From an uncultured Collinsella sp. (GTDB taxonomy: Bacteria > Actinomycetota > Coriobacteriia > Coriobacteriales > Coriobacteriaceae): 20,270 nucleotides of DNA. The position numbers were made by a program, and so were the translations under genes. Of this stretch, positions 8,069 to 14,825 are shown one piece after another (position 1 is the stretch's first letter; each line of letters opens with the position of its first letter). Location: contig URZR01000009.1 in NCBI GenBank assembly GCA_900552425.1, positions 1 to 20,270 on the forward strand, in the 5' to 3' direction. The notes beneath the pieces were generated by a model, which was given only the letters and a program-made list of their open reading frames with translations, made no database searches and was not told the DNA's origin.

Positions 8069-8108
8069 ATGGCCCCGTCGGGAGTGTTCCCGGCGGGGCC
8101 ATGTTTGT
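8069..8108 (+). terminator. Rho-independent terminator after uxaA
   Basis: A 15-bp stem with one G-U pair (8069-8083 with 8088-8102), a GTGT loop, and a T-rich tail GTTTGTTCTGT. The long, very stable stem makes up for a broken T-run. Confidence 0.8.
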
Positions 8109-8156
8109 TCTGTCTGTTCGGGCGTGTCTTTCTGAGGGTACGGGAGCGGCGAAAAC

Positions 8157-8170
8157 AATAAACGTTCACC
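8157..8170. promoter_or_regulatory. Operator 3 (distal, degenerate left half)
   Basis: AATAAACGTTCACC matches the operator at 11 of 14 positions. The right half GTTCACC is intact. Its centre is 120 bp before operator 4, about three times the usual 40-bp spacing, which suits DNA looping. Confidence 0.6.
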
Positions 8171-8239
8171 TAATCGACCTCAAATTTAAACCCACTCAAT
8201 ACCCATGTAATCGTGATTTTTTTCAAGTCAGATGTCCGT

Positions 8240-8263
8240 TTAACGGCAAAAAACGACCGTTCA
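8240..8263. promoter_or_regulatory. TTAACGG-N10-CCGTTCA dyad before the transporter
   Basis: The arms are TTAACGG (8240-8246) and CCGTTCA (8257-8263), with a 10-bp spacer as at 3291-3314. The left arm is also part of the odd palindrome CCGTTTAACGG (8236-8246), parallel to CCGTTGAACGG at 3287-3297. Its repetition before two co-functional units supports a regulatory role. Confidence 0.5.
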
Positions 8264-8267
8264 AGGA

Positions 8268-8290
8268 TAATATAGAAGTGAACGTTCACC
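8268..8290 (+). promoter_or_regulatory. Operator 4 with adjoining -10-like sequence
   Basis: AGTGAACGTTCACC at 8277-8290 is identical to operator 2. TAATAT (8268-8273) or TATAGA (8271-8276) sits directly upstream, as TATAGT does at uxaC. No good -35 is visible; the dyad at 8240-8263 covers that place, which could mean activator-dependent transcription. Confidence 0.65.
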
Positions 8291-8316
8291 TATCATACGC
8301 AATCGCGCATAATCTA

Positions 8317-8330
8317 GCTAAACGTTCACC
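8317..8330. promoter_or_regulatory. Operator 5
   Basis: GCTAAACGTTCACC matches at 12 of 14 positions, with the downstream half intact. It is centred exactly 40 bp after operator 4. A -10-like TAATCT lies at 8310-8315. Confidence 0.6.
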
Positions 8331-8414
8331 CTACGAGTGGGCGATATGCAGACAGACATCGGTATGGACTCCAATGTCTTGTTACAAGACAATCGAGAAA
8401 AGAGAGGGAGCTCG

Positions 8415-9974
8415 ATGACTAACAAGATCGGTAAAAAGCGCAAGATCACATTCTGGACGCGCTTGGGCTTTGGTATGGGCGGCATGCTCAACTCCGGTGC
8501 CCTGAGCTTTACGCACAGCTACATGGTGCTGTTCCTGTCCACGGAGTGCGGTCTGTCCGCAGGCGAGGCTGCGCTGATCAGCTCGTTCGCCATCTATCTC
8601 AACGCCATTCTGTGCCCGCTCATGGGCTTTGTGGCCGATAACTTCTACGCTACTAAGATCGGCCGCATCTTTGGCCGCCGCCGTTTCTGGATCTTGCTGG
8701 CTATCCCGATGATGGTCGCCGAGCCGCTCATCTTTGTGGCTACGCCGTTTGGTTTCCCGTACTACTTTGTGTTGTACCTGATCTACAACGTCGCGTACAC
8801 GTTCTGCACCGCCAACCTGTCGCCGCTTACCATCGAGATGACCGATGACTTCAAGGAGCGTACGTACCTCACCGGCTACAAGCACCTCTTTGGTAACGCC
8901 GCCGGCTTCCTGATGGCAGCACTCGTCGGCTTTGGCTTTGGCACCTTCGGCGAGACCAACCCGTTCAGCTACTTCATTATTGCTACGATTAACGCTTCGG
9001 TCATGGCAATCTCGCTGCTGTGCGTGTACCTGTCCACGTGGGAGCACACCCCCGAGGAGGTCGCTCAGGAGAAGATCGAGAGCGTCGGCGAGGGTATCAA
9101 GAAGTTCTTCATCGACGTTGTCTCCACCTTCCGCAACAAGTCCTTCCGCAAGGTCCTGTATGCACAGGTCTCCACGAAGCTCGCTGCTGCCTGCTGGTCT
9201 GCCTGCCTGTCCTTCTTCATCGTCTACTGCCTGCAGATTCCTAAGTCCTACGAGTCCGTGATGGAGATGCCCGGCAAGGTCGTCGCTATCGTCTGCACCG
9301 CTATCTGGGTCGCTCTCATGGCCAAGAAGGGCTTCCACAAGTCTTGGTACCTGGCCAACGTCGGTTGCGCTGCGTGCATCATCGCCTACAACTACTTCGC
9401 CTTTGGTCAGATCAACGGCACCTCCACGGTCGCCATCGCCATGATCGCCTACCCCATCATCTTCGCCATCTGGAAGTTCTTCTACGTTGGCTTCCAGTAT
9501 CTGCCCGATGTTCTGCTCAACTACATCCCCGATGTCGATGAGCTCATCACCCTGCGTCGTCGCGAGGGCATCTACAGCTCCGCACAGCAGCTCTGCCAGC
9601 AGATTGCCCAGGCTGTTGCCGTCAACGTATGGGCTATCGTCCTTGCTGCCTCCGGCTTCATTCAGACCGCCGGCAACAGCGACGCCGTGACCCAGCCCGC
9701 CACCGTGCCTCTGTACATCTGCGGCTACATGCTCATCGGCTGCGCCGGCTTCTTCCTGCTCGCGGCCGTCCTTGCCCGCGGCATCAAGATTGACAAGGAG
9801 CAGTGCGACATCCTTTGCGACGAGATCCACCGTGTCAAGGAGGGTGGCAAGATGGCCGACGTCAAGCCCGAGGTCAAGGCGCTTTGCGAGGAGCTCTCCG
9901 GCTTTAAGTACGAGGACTGCTTTGCCCACAACAATGTTGGCTTCCACGACGGCAGCGTAATTCCCGCCGAGTAG
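8415..9974 (+). CDS. GPH-type sugar:cation symporter, probable oligogalacturonide importer
   Basis: A 519-residue multi-helix membrane protein of the glycoside-pentoside-hexuronide (MelB-like) branch of the major facilitator superfamily. It has about 12 hydrophobic segments, a cytoplasmic loop with a GRIFGRRRFW motif after the second helix pair, and a long central loop (STWEHTPEEV onward) between the two six-helix halves. After the last helix there is a hydrophilic tail of about 65 residues with several Cys and acidic residues. The ATG at 8415 follows AGAGGGAG by 4 bases; an in-frame GTG at 8337 lacks a site and lies just after an operator. It leads a unit of pectin enzymes and has its own operators. 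TogT, an oligogalacturonide carrier in plant-pathogenic enterobacteria, belongs to the same family, so uptake of short galacturonides is the best guess. The substrate is inferred, not shown. Confidence 0.88.
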   Translation: MTNKIGKKRKITFWTRLGFGMGGMLNSGALSFTHSYMVLFLSTECGLSAGEAALISSFAIYLNAILCPLMGFVADNFYATKIGRIFGRRRFWILLAIPMMVAEPLIFVATPFGFPYYFVLYLIYNVAYTFCTANLSPLTIEMTDDFKERTYLTGYKHLFGNAAGFLMAALVGFGFGTFGETNPFSYFIIATINASVMAISLLCVYLSTWEHTPEEVAQEKIESVGEGIKKFFIDVVSTFRNKSFRKVLYAQVSTKLAAACWSACLSFFIVYCLQIPKSYESVMEMPGKVVAIVCTAIWVALMAKKGFHKSWYLANVGCAACIIAYNYFAFGQINGTSTVAIAMIAYPIIFAIWKFFYVGFQYLPDVLLNYIPDVDELITLRRREGIYSSAQQLCQQIAQAVAVNVWAIVLAASGFIQTAGNSDAVTQPATVPLYICGYMLIGCAGFFLLAAVLARGIKIDKEQCDILCDEIHRVKEGGKMADVKPEVKALCEELSGFKYEDCFAHNNVGFHDGSVIPAE

Positions 9975-9997
9975 GGCAGGCGCATCGTCCAAACCAC

Positions 9998-10042
9998 AGG
10001 GCCGTGCCACCGGAGATCCACCGGCGGGTACGGCCCTTTTTT
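9998..10042 (+). terminator. Rho-independent terminator between transporter and GH28
   Basis: AGGGCCGT (9998-10005) pairs with ACGGCCCT (10030-10037), with inner CCGG/CCGG pairing and a run of six T. It would limit read-through into the hydrolase genes. Confidence 0.8.
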
Positions 10043-10088
10043 AAAAACGAGTAGTATGAACTTCTGATTACATTTGAGGGAGAGACCC

Positions 10089-11684
10089 ATGGAGACGAAC
10101 GTTATCTGGCGCAATGCCCGCGCGGCCGTTATCGAGCTCGACGATGGCGGCTACTTTACCTGTGCCGATACGTGGGAGATCTTTGTCAACGATGAGCCCG
10201 CCGGTACCACGAATACGGTCGAGACCTATGTCGATGGCCTGACCCCCGGCAAGCGCAACCTGATCCGCTTTGTCTGCGGCGAGCGCGAGTTGAGCGTAGG
10301 CGTCACCACGCCGGCGGAGCCCTTTACCATCAACGTTCGCGACTGCGGAGCCAAGGGCGATGCCGAGCACGATGACACCACCAACATTCAGGCTGCCATC
10401 ATGGCCTGCCCCAAGGGCGGGCGCGTGCTGATCCCCGCCGGCAACTACCGCATCAAGTCCCTCTTCCTTAAGAGCAATATCAACATCGAGCTTGCCGAGG
10501 GCGCGGTGCTGCTGGCCCGTCACGAGCGCGCGGCGCTTGCCTACATTCCGGGCACGGTCACGGGCGACGAGGGCGCCGGGTATGCCGGCACCGACATGCT
10601 GCCCCTGGGCCGCTGGGAAGGCGAGAGCTTTTCGACCTACTGTTCGACCTTTACGGGCCTGAGCGTGCACGACGTGTGCATCTATGGCCGCGGCGCCATC
10701 GACGGCCAGACCGATTTTGCCGAGGACAACTGGTGGAACAAGGACTTTAAGAACATCTTCCGTCCCGAGGAGGGCCGCGAGGTCGCCCGCCCGCGCATGA
10801 TCTTCCTGTCCGAGTGCGAAAACGTGAGTCTTGCCGGCTTTACCGTGCGCAACAGCCCGGCGTGGAATATCCATCCCATTCTGTGCGAGCACGTCGATGC
10901 CCTGTGCCTGTCCATCGAGGGTCCCAAGAACTCCCACAACACCGACGGTTTCGATCCCGAGAGCTGCAGTTTTGTCCGCATCCTTGGCTGTCAGTTCTCG
11001 GTGGGGGACGACTGCATCGCCATCAAGAGCGGCAAACTGGGCATTGAACCCGAGCTCCGTCCCGCCACGCACGACGTGCTGATCTCGCACTGCTACATGC
11101 ACGACGGCCACGGCGCCGTGGTGCTGGGATCCGAGGCCGCCGGCGGCATCAAGGACCTCACCGTGAGCAAGTGCCTCTTTGAGCGCACCGACCGCGGCCT
11201 GCGCGTCAAGACACGCCGCGGACGCGGCAAGGACGCCGTCAACGAGGGCATCACCTTCGAGCACATTCGCATGGATAAGGTGCTCACGCCCTTCGTGGTT
11301 AACTCGTTCTACTTCTGCGACAAGGACGGCAAGACCGACTACGTTCAGTCTCGCGAGGCGCTGCCCGTCGACGACCGTACGCCCGGCTTTGGCGCCACGA
11401 CGTTTTGCGATATCGAGGCCACCAACTGCCATGCGGCCGCGGCCTATATCACGGGCCTTCCCGAGAGCAAGGTGACGCGCCTGACGTTCCAGGATGTCCA
11501 TGTGACCTTTGCCGCCGATGCCGAGCCCTTTGTGCCGGCCATGGCCTGCGGCGTGGAGCCCATGGTGCGCCAGGGCATCATCGCGCAGAACGTGAAAGTC
11601 CTCGACCTGCAGAACGTGCGCATCGAGGGTCAGGATGGCGACGAGCTGCAGCTGCAAAACGTCGACAAGGTTATCCGCGCGTAG
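10089..11684 (+). CDS. GH28 polygalacturonase, probably exo-acting and cytoplasmic
   Basis: A 531-residue glycoside hydrolase family 28 enzyme that should cut alpha-1,4 bonds between galacturonate units. An N-terminal domain of about 80 residues (fibronectin-III-like by position) precedes a right-handed beta-helix that starts at NVRDCGAKGD. All four family motifs are present: N284-T-D286, the D307-D308 pair in VGDDCIAIKSG, GHG with H341, and R372-V-K374 (RIK type). This layout resembles exo-polygalacturonosidases (PehX type), which release galacturonate or digalacturonate. There is no signal peptide, so it should act on imported oligomers. The ATG at 10089 is preferred over a TTG at 10074 because GAGGGAGAGA precedes it. 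It sits just after a terminator and no GGTGAACGTTCACC operator lies directly upstream, so expression probably relies on read-through or a weak local promoter. Confidence 0.93.
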   Translation: METNVIWRNARAAVIELDDGGYFTCADTWEIFVNDEPAGTTNTVETYVDGLTPGKRNLIRFVCGERELSVGVTTPAEPFTINVRDCGAKGDAEHDDTTNIQAAIMACPKGGRVLIPAGNYRIKSLFLKSNINIELAEGAVLLARHERAALAYIPGTVTGDEGAGYAGTDMLPLGRWEGESFSTYCSTFTGLSVHDVCIYGRGAIDGQTDFAEDNWWNKDFKNIFRPEEGREVARPRMIFLSECENVSLAGFTVRNSPAWNIHPILCEHVDALCLSIEGPKNSHNTDGFDPESCSFVRILGCQFSVGDDCIAIKSGKLGIEPELRPATHDVLISHCYMHDGHGAVVLGSEAAGGIKDLTVSKCLFERTDRGLRVKTRRGRGKDAVNEGITFEHIRMDKVLTPFVVNSFYFCDKDGKTDYVQSREALPVDDRTPGFGATTFCDIEATNCHAAAAYITGLPESKVTRLTFQDVHVTFAADAEPFVPAMACGVEPMVRQGIIAQNVKVLDLQNVRIEGQDGDELQLQNVDKVIRA

Positions 11685-11721
11685 GGTAGTGCTCCTGCAC
11701 AAGTGAATACGGCATGTTGAG

Positions 11722-11757
11722 GCGTGCGACGGTCGGGTCTGCCCGGCTGTCGCACGC
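11722..11757 (+). other. Long hairpin between GH28 and the esterase fusion
   Basis: GCGTGCGAC (11722-11730) pairs perfectly with 11749-11757, and the inner bases GTCGGGT/GCCCGGC continue the pairing with G-U pairs after a one-base offset. No T-run follows, so it is more likely an mRNA-stability or attenuation structure than a terminator. Confidence 0.5.
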
Positions 11758-11815
11758 AATCTATAGGTGCCGGTATTGCACGGTGGGTGTTCTGTGACAG
11801 AAAGCGTAATGACAG

Positions 11816-13981
11816 ATGAGTGGTAAAGAACAGCTCTTTGAGGTATCGCTCGAACGCGAAGGCGCGTATCGCAGCATTTCGGCGGCGCTCGAGGCGGCGG
11901 AGCGGTGTGTGCCCGATGCGACCGTGCCGGTGCGCGTGCTGGTGGCGCCGGGTGAGTACCGCGAACGGGTCGAAATTCGTCGTCCGCATGTGACGCTCGA
12001 GGGCGAGACGGCCGACAGCGTGCGTATCGTGGGAGGCCTGGGTGCCAAGATGCCTTCGGAAGATGGTAGCTGCCAGGATGGAAGACTCGGCACCTTCCGT
12101 ACGTACACGGTGCTGGTCGATGCCGACGACGTGACGCTTGCGGGTCTAACAATCGAAAACAACGCCGGTGATGGGCGCGAGGTCGGCCAGGCGATTGCCC
12201 TGTATGCCGATGGTGACCGCCTGGTTGTCGATGCCTGCTGCATTAAGGGACACCAGGACACGCTCTTTTTGGGGCCGCTGCCGCCGCGCGAGGCCAAGCC
12301 GGGCGGCTTTATAGGCCCCAAGCAGTTCGCCCCGCGCCGCGTGGGGCGGCAGTATTTTCGACGTTGCCGGATCGAGGGCGATGTCGACTTTATCTTTGGC
12401 GGCGCGCGTGCCTACTTTGAGGGGTGTGAGATTCGCTCGCTCAACCGCGATATGGATGTCAACGGGTATGTAACGGCAGCCTCCACGCCTCAGGGCGAGC
12501 CGTACGGATTTGTGTTTCATGGCTGTTCGTTTACAGCCGATGAGGGCATTGCCCCCGGATCGGTCTATCTGGGTCGTCCATGGCGCGAGTGGGCCCAGAC
12601 CGTTTTGCTCGAATGCTGGCTGGGCCCCCATATTTCACTCGAGGGCTGGTGGGATTGGAATAAGCCAGCGGCACATGACGGCACCCTGTATGCCGGCGGT
12701 GCCCTGTTTGGCCCGGCGGGTGATACTGCCGCTTGGGTGCCGTGGGCGCATTGCCTGACCGGTCAGGATTCCGAACGCTATGCGCGTGACCGAGTGCTTG
12801 CCGGCACGGATGGTTGGGATCCCGAGGGCGGCGACGGTGATGCGGTAGAGACGGCCGGGCTATCTGCCAATGGCCGCACCGTGCACATCGAGACGTACTA
12901 CGAGGACGAACCTGCGCTGCGCGCCCGACTGAAGCGCGAGGGGCGCTCGGCCGCATTTACGGGCAAGACTCCCACAGACTTTGAGGCATGGAAGGCTGCG
13001 ACCAGGACTCGTCTGTACGATATTTTGGGTCTTTCGCTTATGGACCGCGCCCCGATTGAGATTCGTGAGCTCAATCGCGTGCGGGTTGCCGGCAGCATCG
13101 TGCGTACTCATGCGGTGTTGCAGGTTGAGCACGATGTGTGGATGCCGTTTTACCTGTTGGAGCCGTCCCGCCCCAAGCTTGACGAGCGGGGACTCAAGCG
13201 CTGCTATATCTGCCCGCATGGTCACCAGGGGGCGGGTGCTGCAAGCATAGCCGGCGTTGCGGGCGTGCCGGCGGTCGACGATGCCGTGCGTAAGTTCAAT
13301 TACGACTACGGTCTGCGTTTGGCGCGCATGGGTTACGTGACCGTCTGCCCCGATGCGCGTGGTTGGGGATACCGTCGTGACTGGAAGGGTCAGGGCGACG
13401 ACGAGAACAGCTACCTGCGCGGTACGTGTCTGAATCAAGCACGTATGGCCGAGCCGCTGGGTCTTACGGTCGCGGGCCTCAACGCCTGGGACAACATGCG
13501 CTTGATTGATTACTTGGAGACACGCGGTGACATTGCCATGGACGACCTGGGCTGCTTTGGTTTTTCGGGCGGCGGTTACATGACGTTGTACCTGTCCGCG
13601 CTCGACCCGCGCGTGCGCAAGGCGTTTGTCTCGGGCTATCTGTACGGCGTTGATGATTCGCTACTGCACCTCAACGGCAATTGCAGCTGCAATTACACGC
13701 CTGGACTCTGGCGTCTGCTCGACATGGGCGACATTGCATCGCTTGTCGCGCCACGGCCGCTCTTGGTTCAGAGCTGCGAGAAAGACCATCTCAACGGCGC
13801 CCGCGGGCTTGCGAACGTAGACGAGCAGCTCGATATCGTTCGCGACGCCTACGCGCTGCTGGGCAAGGACGAAAACCTTCTGCACGAGGTCTGCCCGGGT
13901 GGACACCACCTGGGCGTGGCGCATCTTGCCGAGGATATCGAATGGCTCGATTCGCAAGTTGCGGAATGCGCCCACGCATAG
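11816..13981 (+). CDS. Fusion of CE8 pectin methylesterase and alpha/beta-hydrolase esterase
   Basis: A 721-residue two-domain enzyme. Residues 1 to about 330 are a CE8 pectinesterase beta-helix with the catalytic set intact: GHQDTL (Q147, D148), DVDFIFGG (D191) and LGRPW (R254, W256). It should remove methyl esters from galacturonan. Residues from about 345 to 721 are an alpha/beta hydrolase with nucleophile elbow GFSGGG (S584), a likely acid at D657 (CEKDH) and a base at H697 or H698 (PGGHH). This half resembles acetyl-xylan-esterase-like or Abhydrolase_7-type proteins; a second pectin methylesterase type (CE19-like) or an acetylesterase are both possible. No signal peptide. An in-frame TGA lies 6 bases before the ATG, so the start cannot be earlier, yet no good Shine-Dalgarno site is visible. 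The frame is continuous, so the fusion is not a frameshift artefact of the window. Confidence 0.9.
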   Translation: MSGKEQLFEVSLEREGAYRSISAALEAAERCVPDATVPVRVLVAPGEYRERVEIRRPHVTLEGETADSVRIVGGLGAKMPSEDGSCQDGRLGTFRTYTVLVDADDVTLAGLTIENNAGDGREVGQAIALYADGDRLVVDACCIKGHQDTLFLGPLPPREAKPGGFIGPKQFAPRRVGRQYFRRCRIEGDVDFIFGGARAYFEGCEIRSLNRDMDVNGYVTAASTPQGEPYGFVFHGCSFTADEGIAPGSVYLGRPWREWAQTVLLECWLGPHISLEGWWDWNKPAAHDGTLYAGGALFGPAGDTAAWVPWAHCLTGQDSERYARDRVLAGTDGWDPEGGDGDAVETAGLSANGRTVHIETYYEDEPALRARLKREGRSAAFTGKTPTDFEAWKAATRTRLYDILGLSLMDRAPIEIRELNRVRVAGSIVRTHAVLQVEHDVWMPFYLLEPSRPKLDERGLKRCYICPHGHQGAGAASIAGVAGVPAVDDAVRKFNYDYGLRLARMGYVTVCPDARGWGYRRDWKGQGDDENSYLRGTCLNQARMAEPLGLTVAGLNAWDNMRLIDYLETRGDIAMDDLGCFGFSGGGYMTLYLSALDPRVRKAFVSGYLYGVDDSLLHLNGNCSCNYTPGLWRLLDMGDIASLVAPRPLLVQSCEKDHLNGARGLANVDEQLDIVRDAYALLGKDENLLHEVCPGGHHLGVAHLAEDIEWLDSQVAECAHA

Positions 13982-14049
13982 CCCCTCGGATGTTGCGAAT
14001 GAACGGTATGTACCTGTATGACCGCCGGTGTGCGGGTGAGGAGAAGAAT

Positions 14050-14718
14050 ATGGAAACGAAAAACTTGAGCGAATTGACCATCTGCTGCTTTGGCGATTCG
14101 ACCACCTGGGGCGATAACGGATGCGGCGGGGGAGGCAACGATATCTCCTGGACTTCGCACCTGGGTGCGCTGCTGGGCGGCGCTACGATCGAGAACTTTG
14201 GTATTAAGGGTTCGCGTATTGCCGTCAAGGCCGACCGTAGCGATTCGTTTGTCGAGCGCTTGGACGGCATCGATCACACGGCAGATATCTGCATCGTCTT
14301 TGGCGGCGTTAACGACTTTAGCCGTAACGTGCCGCTGGGAGAGCTGGGCAGCACGGACGTGCACGAGTTCTACGGTGCGCTCGACTACCTGATCCGCACC
14401 ATCACGGCGCGCTCGCCTCAGGCAAAGCTGGTGTTTATGACGCCGTGCAAGACGAGCGGCAAACACGAGAAGGATATTCCGGCAAGCAACGAGGCCAACC
14501 ATCTGGGCCTGACGCAAGACGCCTATGTGCAGGCGATGCTGGAGGTTTGCGATCGCTACTCGGTGCCGGTGATCGACCTGTATGCGCAAAGCGGCATCAG
14601 CCCGTTTTTGCCGGAGCACCGCGAGCTCTACATGCCGGACGGTCTGCATTACAGCCCTGCCGGCTATGAGCGCCTGGCGCATCGCATCGCTGCGGGCCTC
14701 AACGCCGTTTGCCGTTAA
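14050..14718 (+). CDS. SGNH/GDSL-type esterase, possible pectin deacetylase
   Basis: A 222-residue SGNH-fold hydrolase. The catalytic motifs are clear: block I FGDSTTWG with S17, block III GGVND with N88, and block V DGLH with D197 and H200. No signal peptide. The family includes acetylesterases that act on pectin and rhamnogalacturonan; placement after GH28 and the esterase fusion makes an acetylated oligogalacturonide the likely substrate, but this is inferred. The ATG at 14050 follows GAGGAG and begins 68 bp after the fusion gene; in-frame upstream ATG codons (such as the one in ATGAACGGTATG near 13998) lack such a site and would add an unconserved-looking leader. Its stop lies just before the third control region. 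Confidence 0.85.
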   Translation: METKNLSELTICCFGDSTTWGDNGCGGGGNDISWTSHLGALLGGATIENFGIKGSRIAVKADRSDSFVERLDGIDHTADICIVFGGVNDFSRNVPLGELGSTDVHEFYGALDYLIRTITARSPQAKLVFMTPCKTSGKHEKDIPASNEANHLGLTQDAYVQAMLEVCDRYSVPVIDLYAQSGISPFLPEHRELYMPDGLHYSPAGYERLAHRIAAGLNAVCR

Positions 14719-14731
14719 AAGTCTGCCGTTC

Positions 14732-14771
14732 ACGGGGATTATAGGGTTAACGTTCACCCTATAATCCCCGT
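14732..14771. promoter_or_regulatory. 40-bp inverted repeat centred on operator 6
   Basis: ACGGGGATTATAGGGT (14732-14747) is repeated exactly as its reverse complement at 14756-14771. The 8-bp centre TAACGTTC completes GGTTAACGTTCACC (14745-14758), an operator match of 13 of 14, so only one base pair of the 40 breaks the symmetry. Each arm holds a consensus -10 box TATAAT, at 14760-14765 on + and at 14738-14743 on -. No T-run follows, so a terminator role is unlikely. CCGTTCA (14726-14732) lies at the left edge, at a distance from the operator centre similar to that in the other two control regions. Confidence 0.75.
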
Positions 14772-14777
14772 TCGCGT

Positions 14778-14799
14778 TACACTAGGGGAAACGTTCACC
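14778..14799 (+). promoter_or_regulatory. Operator 7 with -10-like TACACT before GH105
   Basis: GGGAAACGTTCACC at 14786-14799 matches the operator at 12 of 14 positions, with the downstream half intact. It is centred 41 bp after operator 6 and 33 bp before the GH105 start. TACACT (14778-14783) just upstream could be a -10 element blocked by a bound repressor. Confidence 0.6.
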
Positions 14800-14825
14800 C
14801 ATCAATAACGTCAGAGGGGACAGCA

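Larger units (their letters stand above)
8036..8414 (+). other. 379-bp intergenic control region before the transporter
   Basis: It contains the uxaA terminator (8069-8108), operator 3 (8157-8170), an AT-rich stretch (8171-8235), the TTAACGG/CCGTTCA dyad (8240-8263), -10-like sequences TAATAT and TATAGA (8268-8276), operators 4 and 5 (8277-8330) and the transporter ribosome binding site (AGAGGGAG, 8403-8410). A 105-codon open frame across it (8101-8418) overlaps the operators and has no family features, so no gene is called. Confidence 0.7.

Noticed and set aside
8337..8414. GTG start 26 codons upstream for the transporter
   Set aside because: It lies just after operator 5 with no ribosome site, and the added residues are hydrophilic and unlike the family N-terminus.
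8101..8418. A 105-codon + strand open frame before the transporter
   Set aside because: It spans the operator region, overlaps the transporter start and shows no domain.
10068..12152. A 694-codon open frame on the - strand across GH28 and the esterase start
   Set aside because: It is antisense to two well-supported genes, has no recognisable domain, and arises from high-GC codon bias.
13998..14004. TGAACGG before the GDSL esterase, resembling the dyad arm
   Set aside because: The matching CCGTTCA arm is absent at the 10-bp distance, so it is probably chance.
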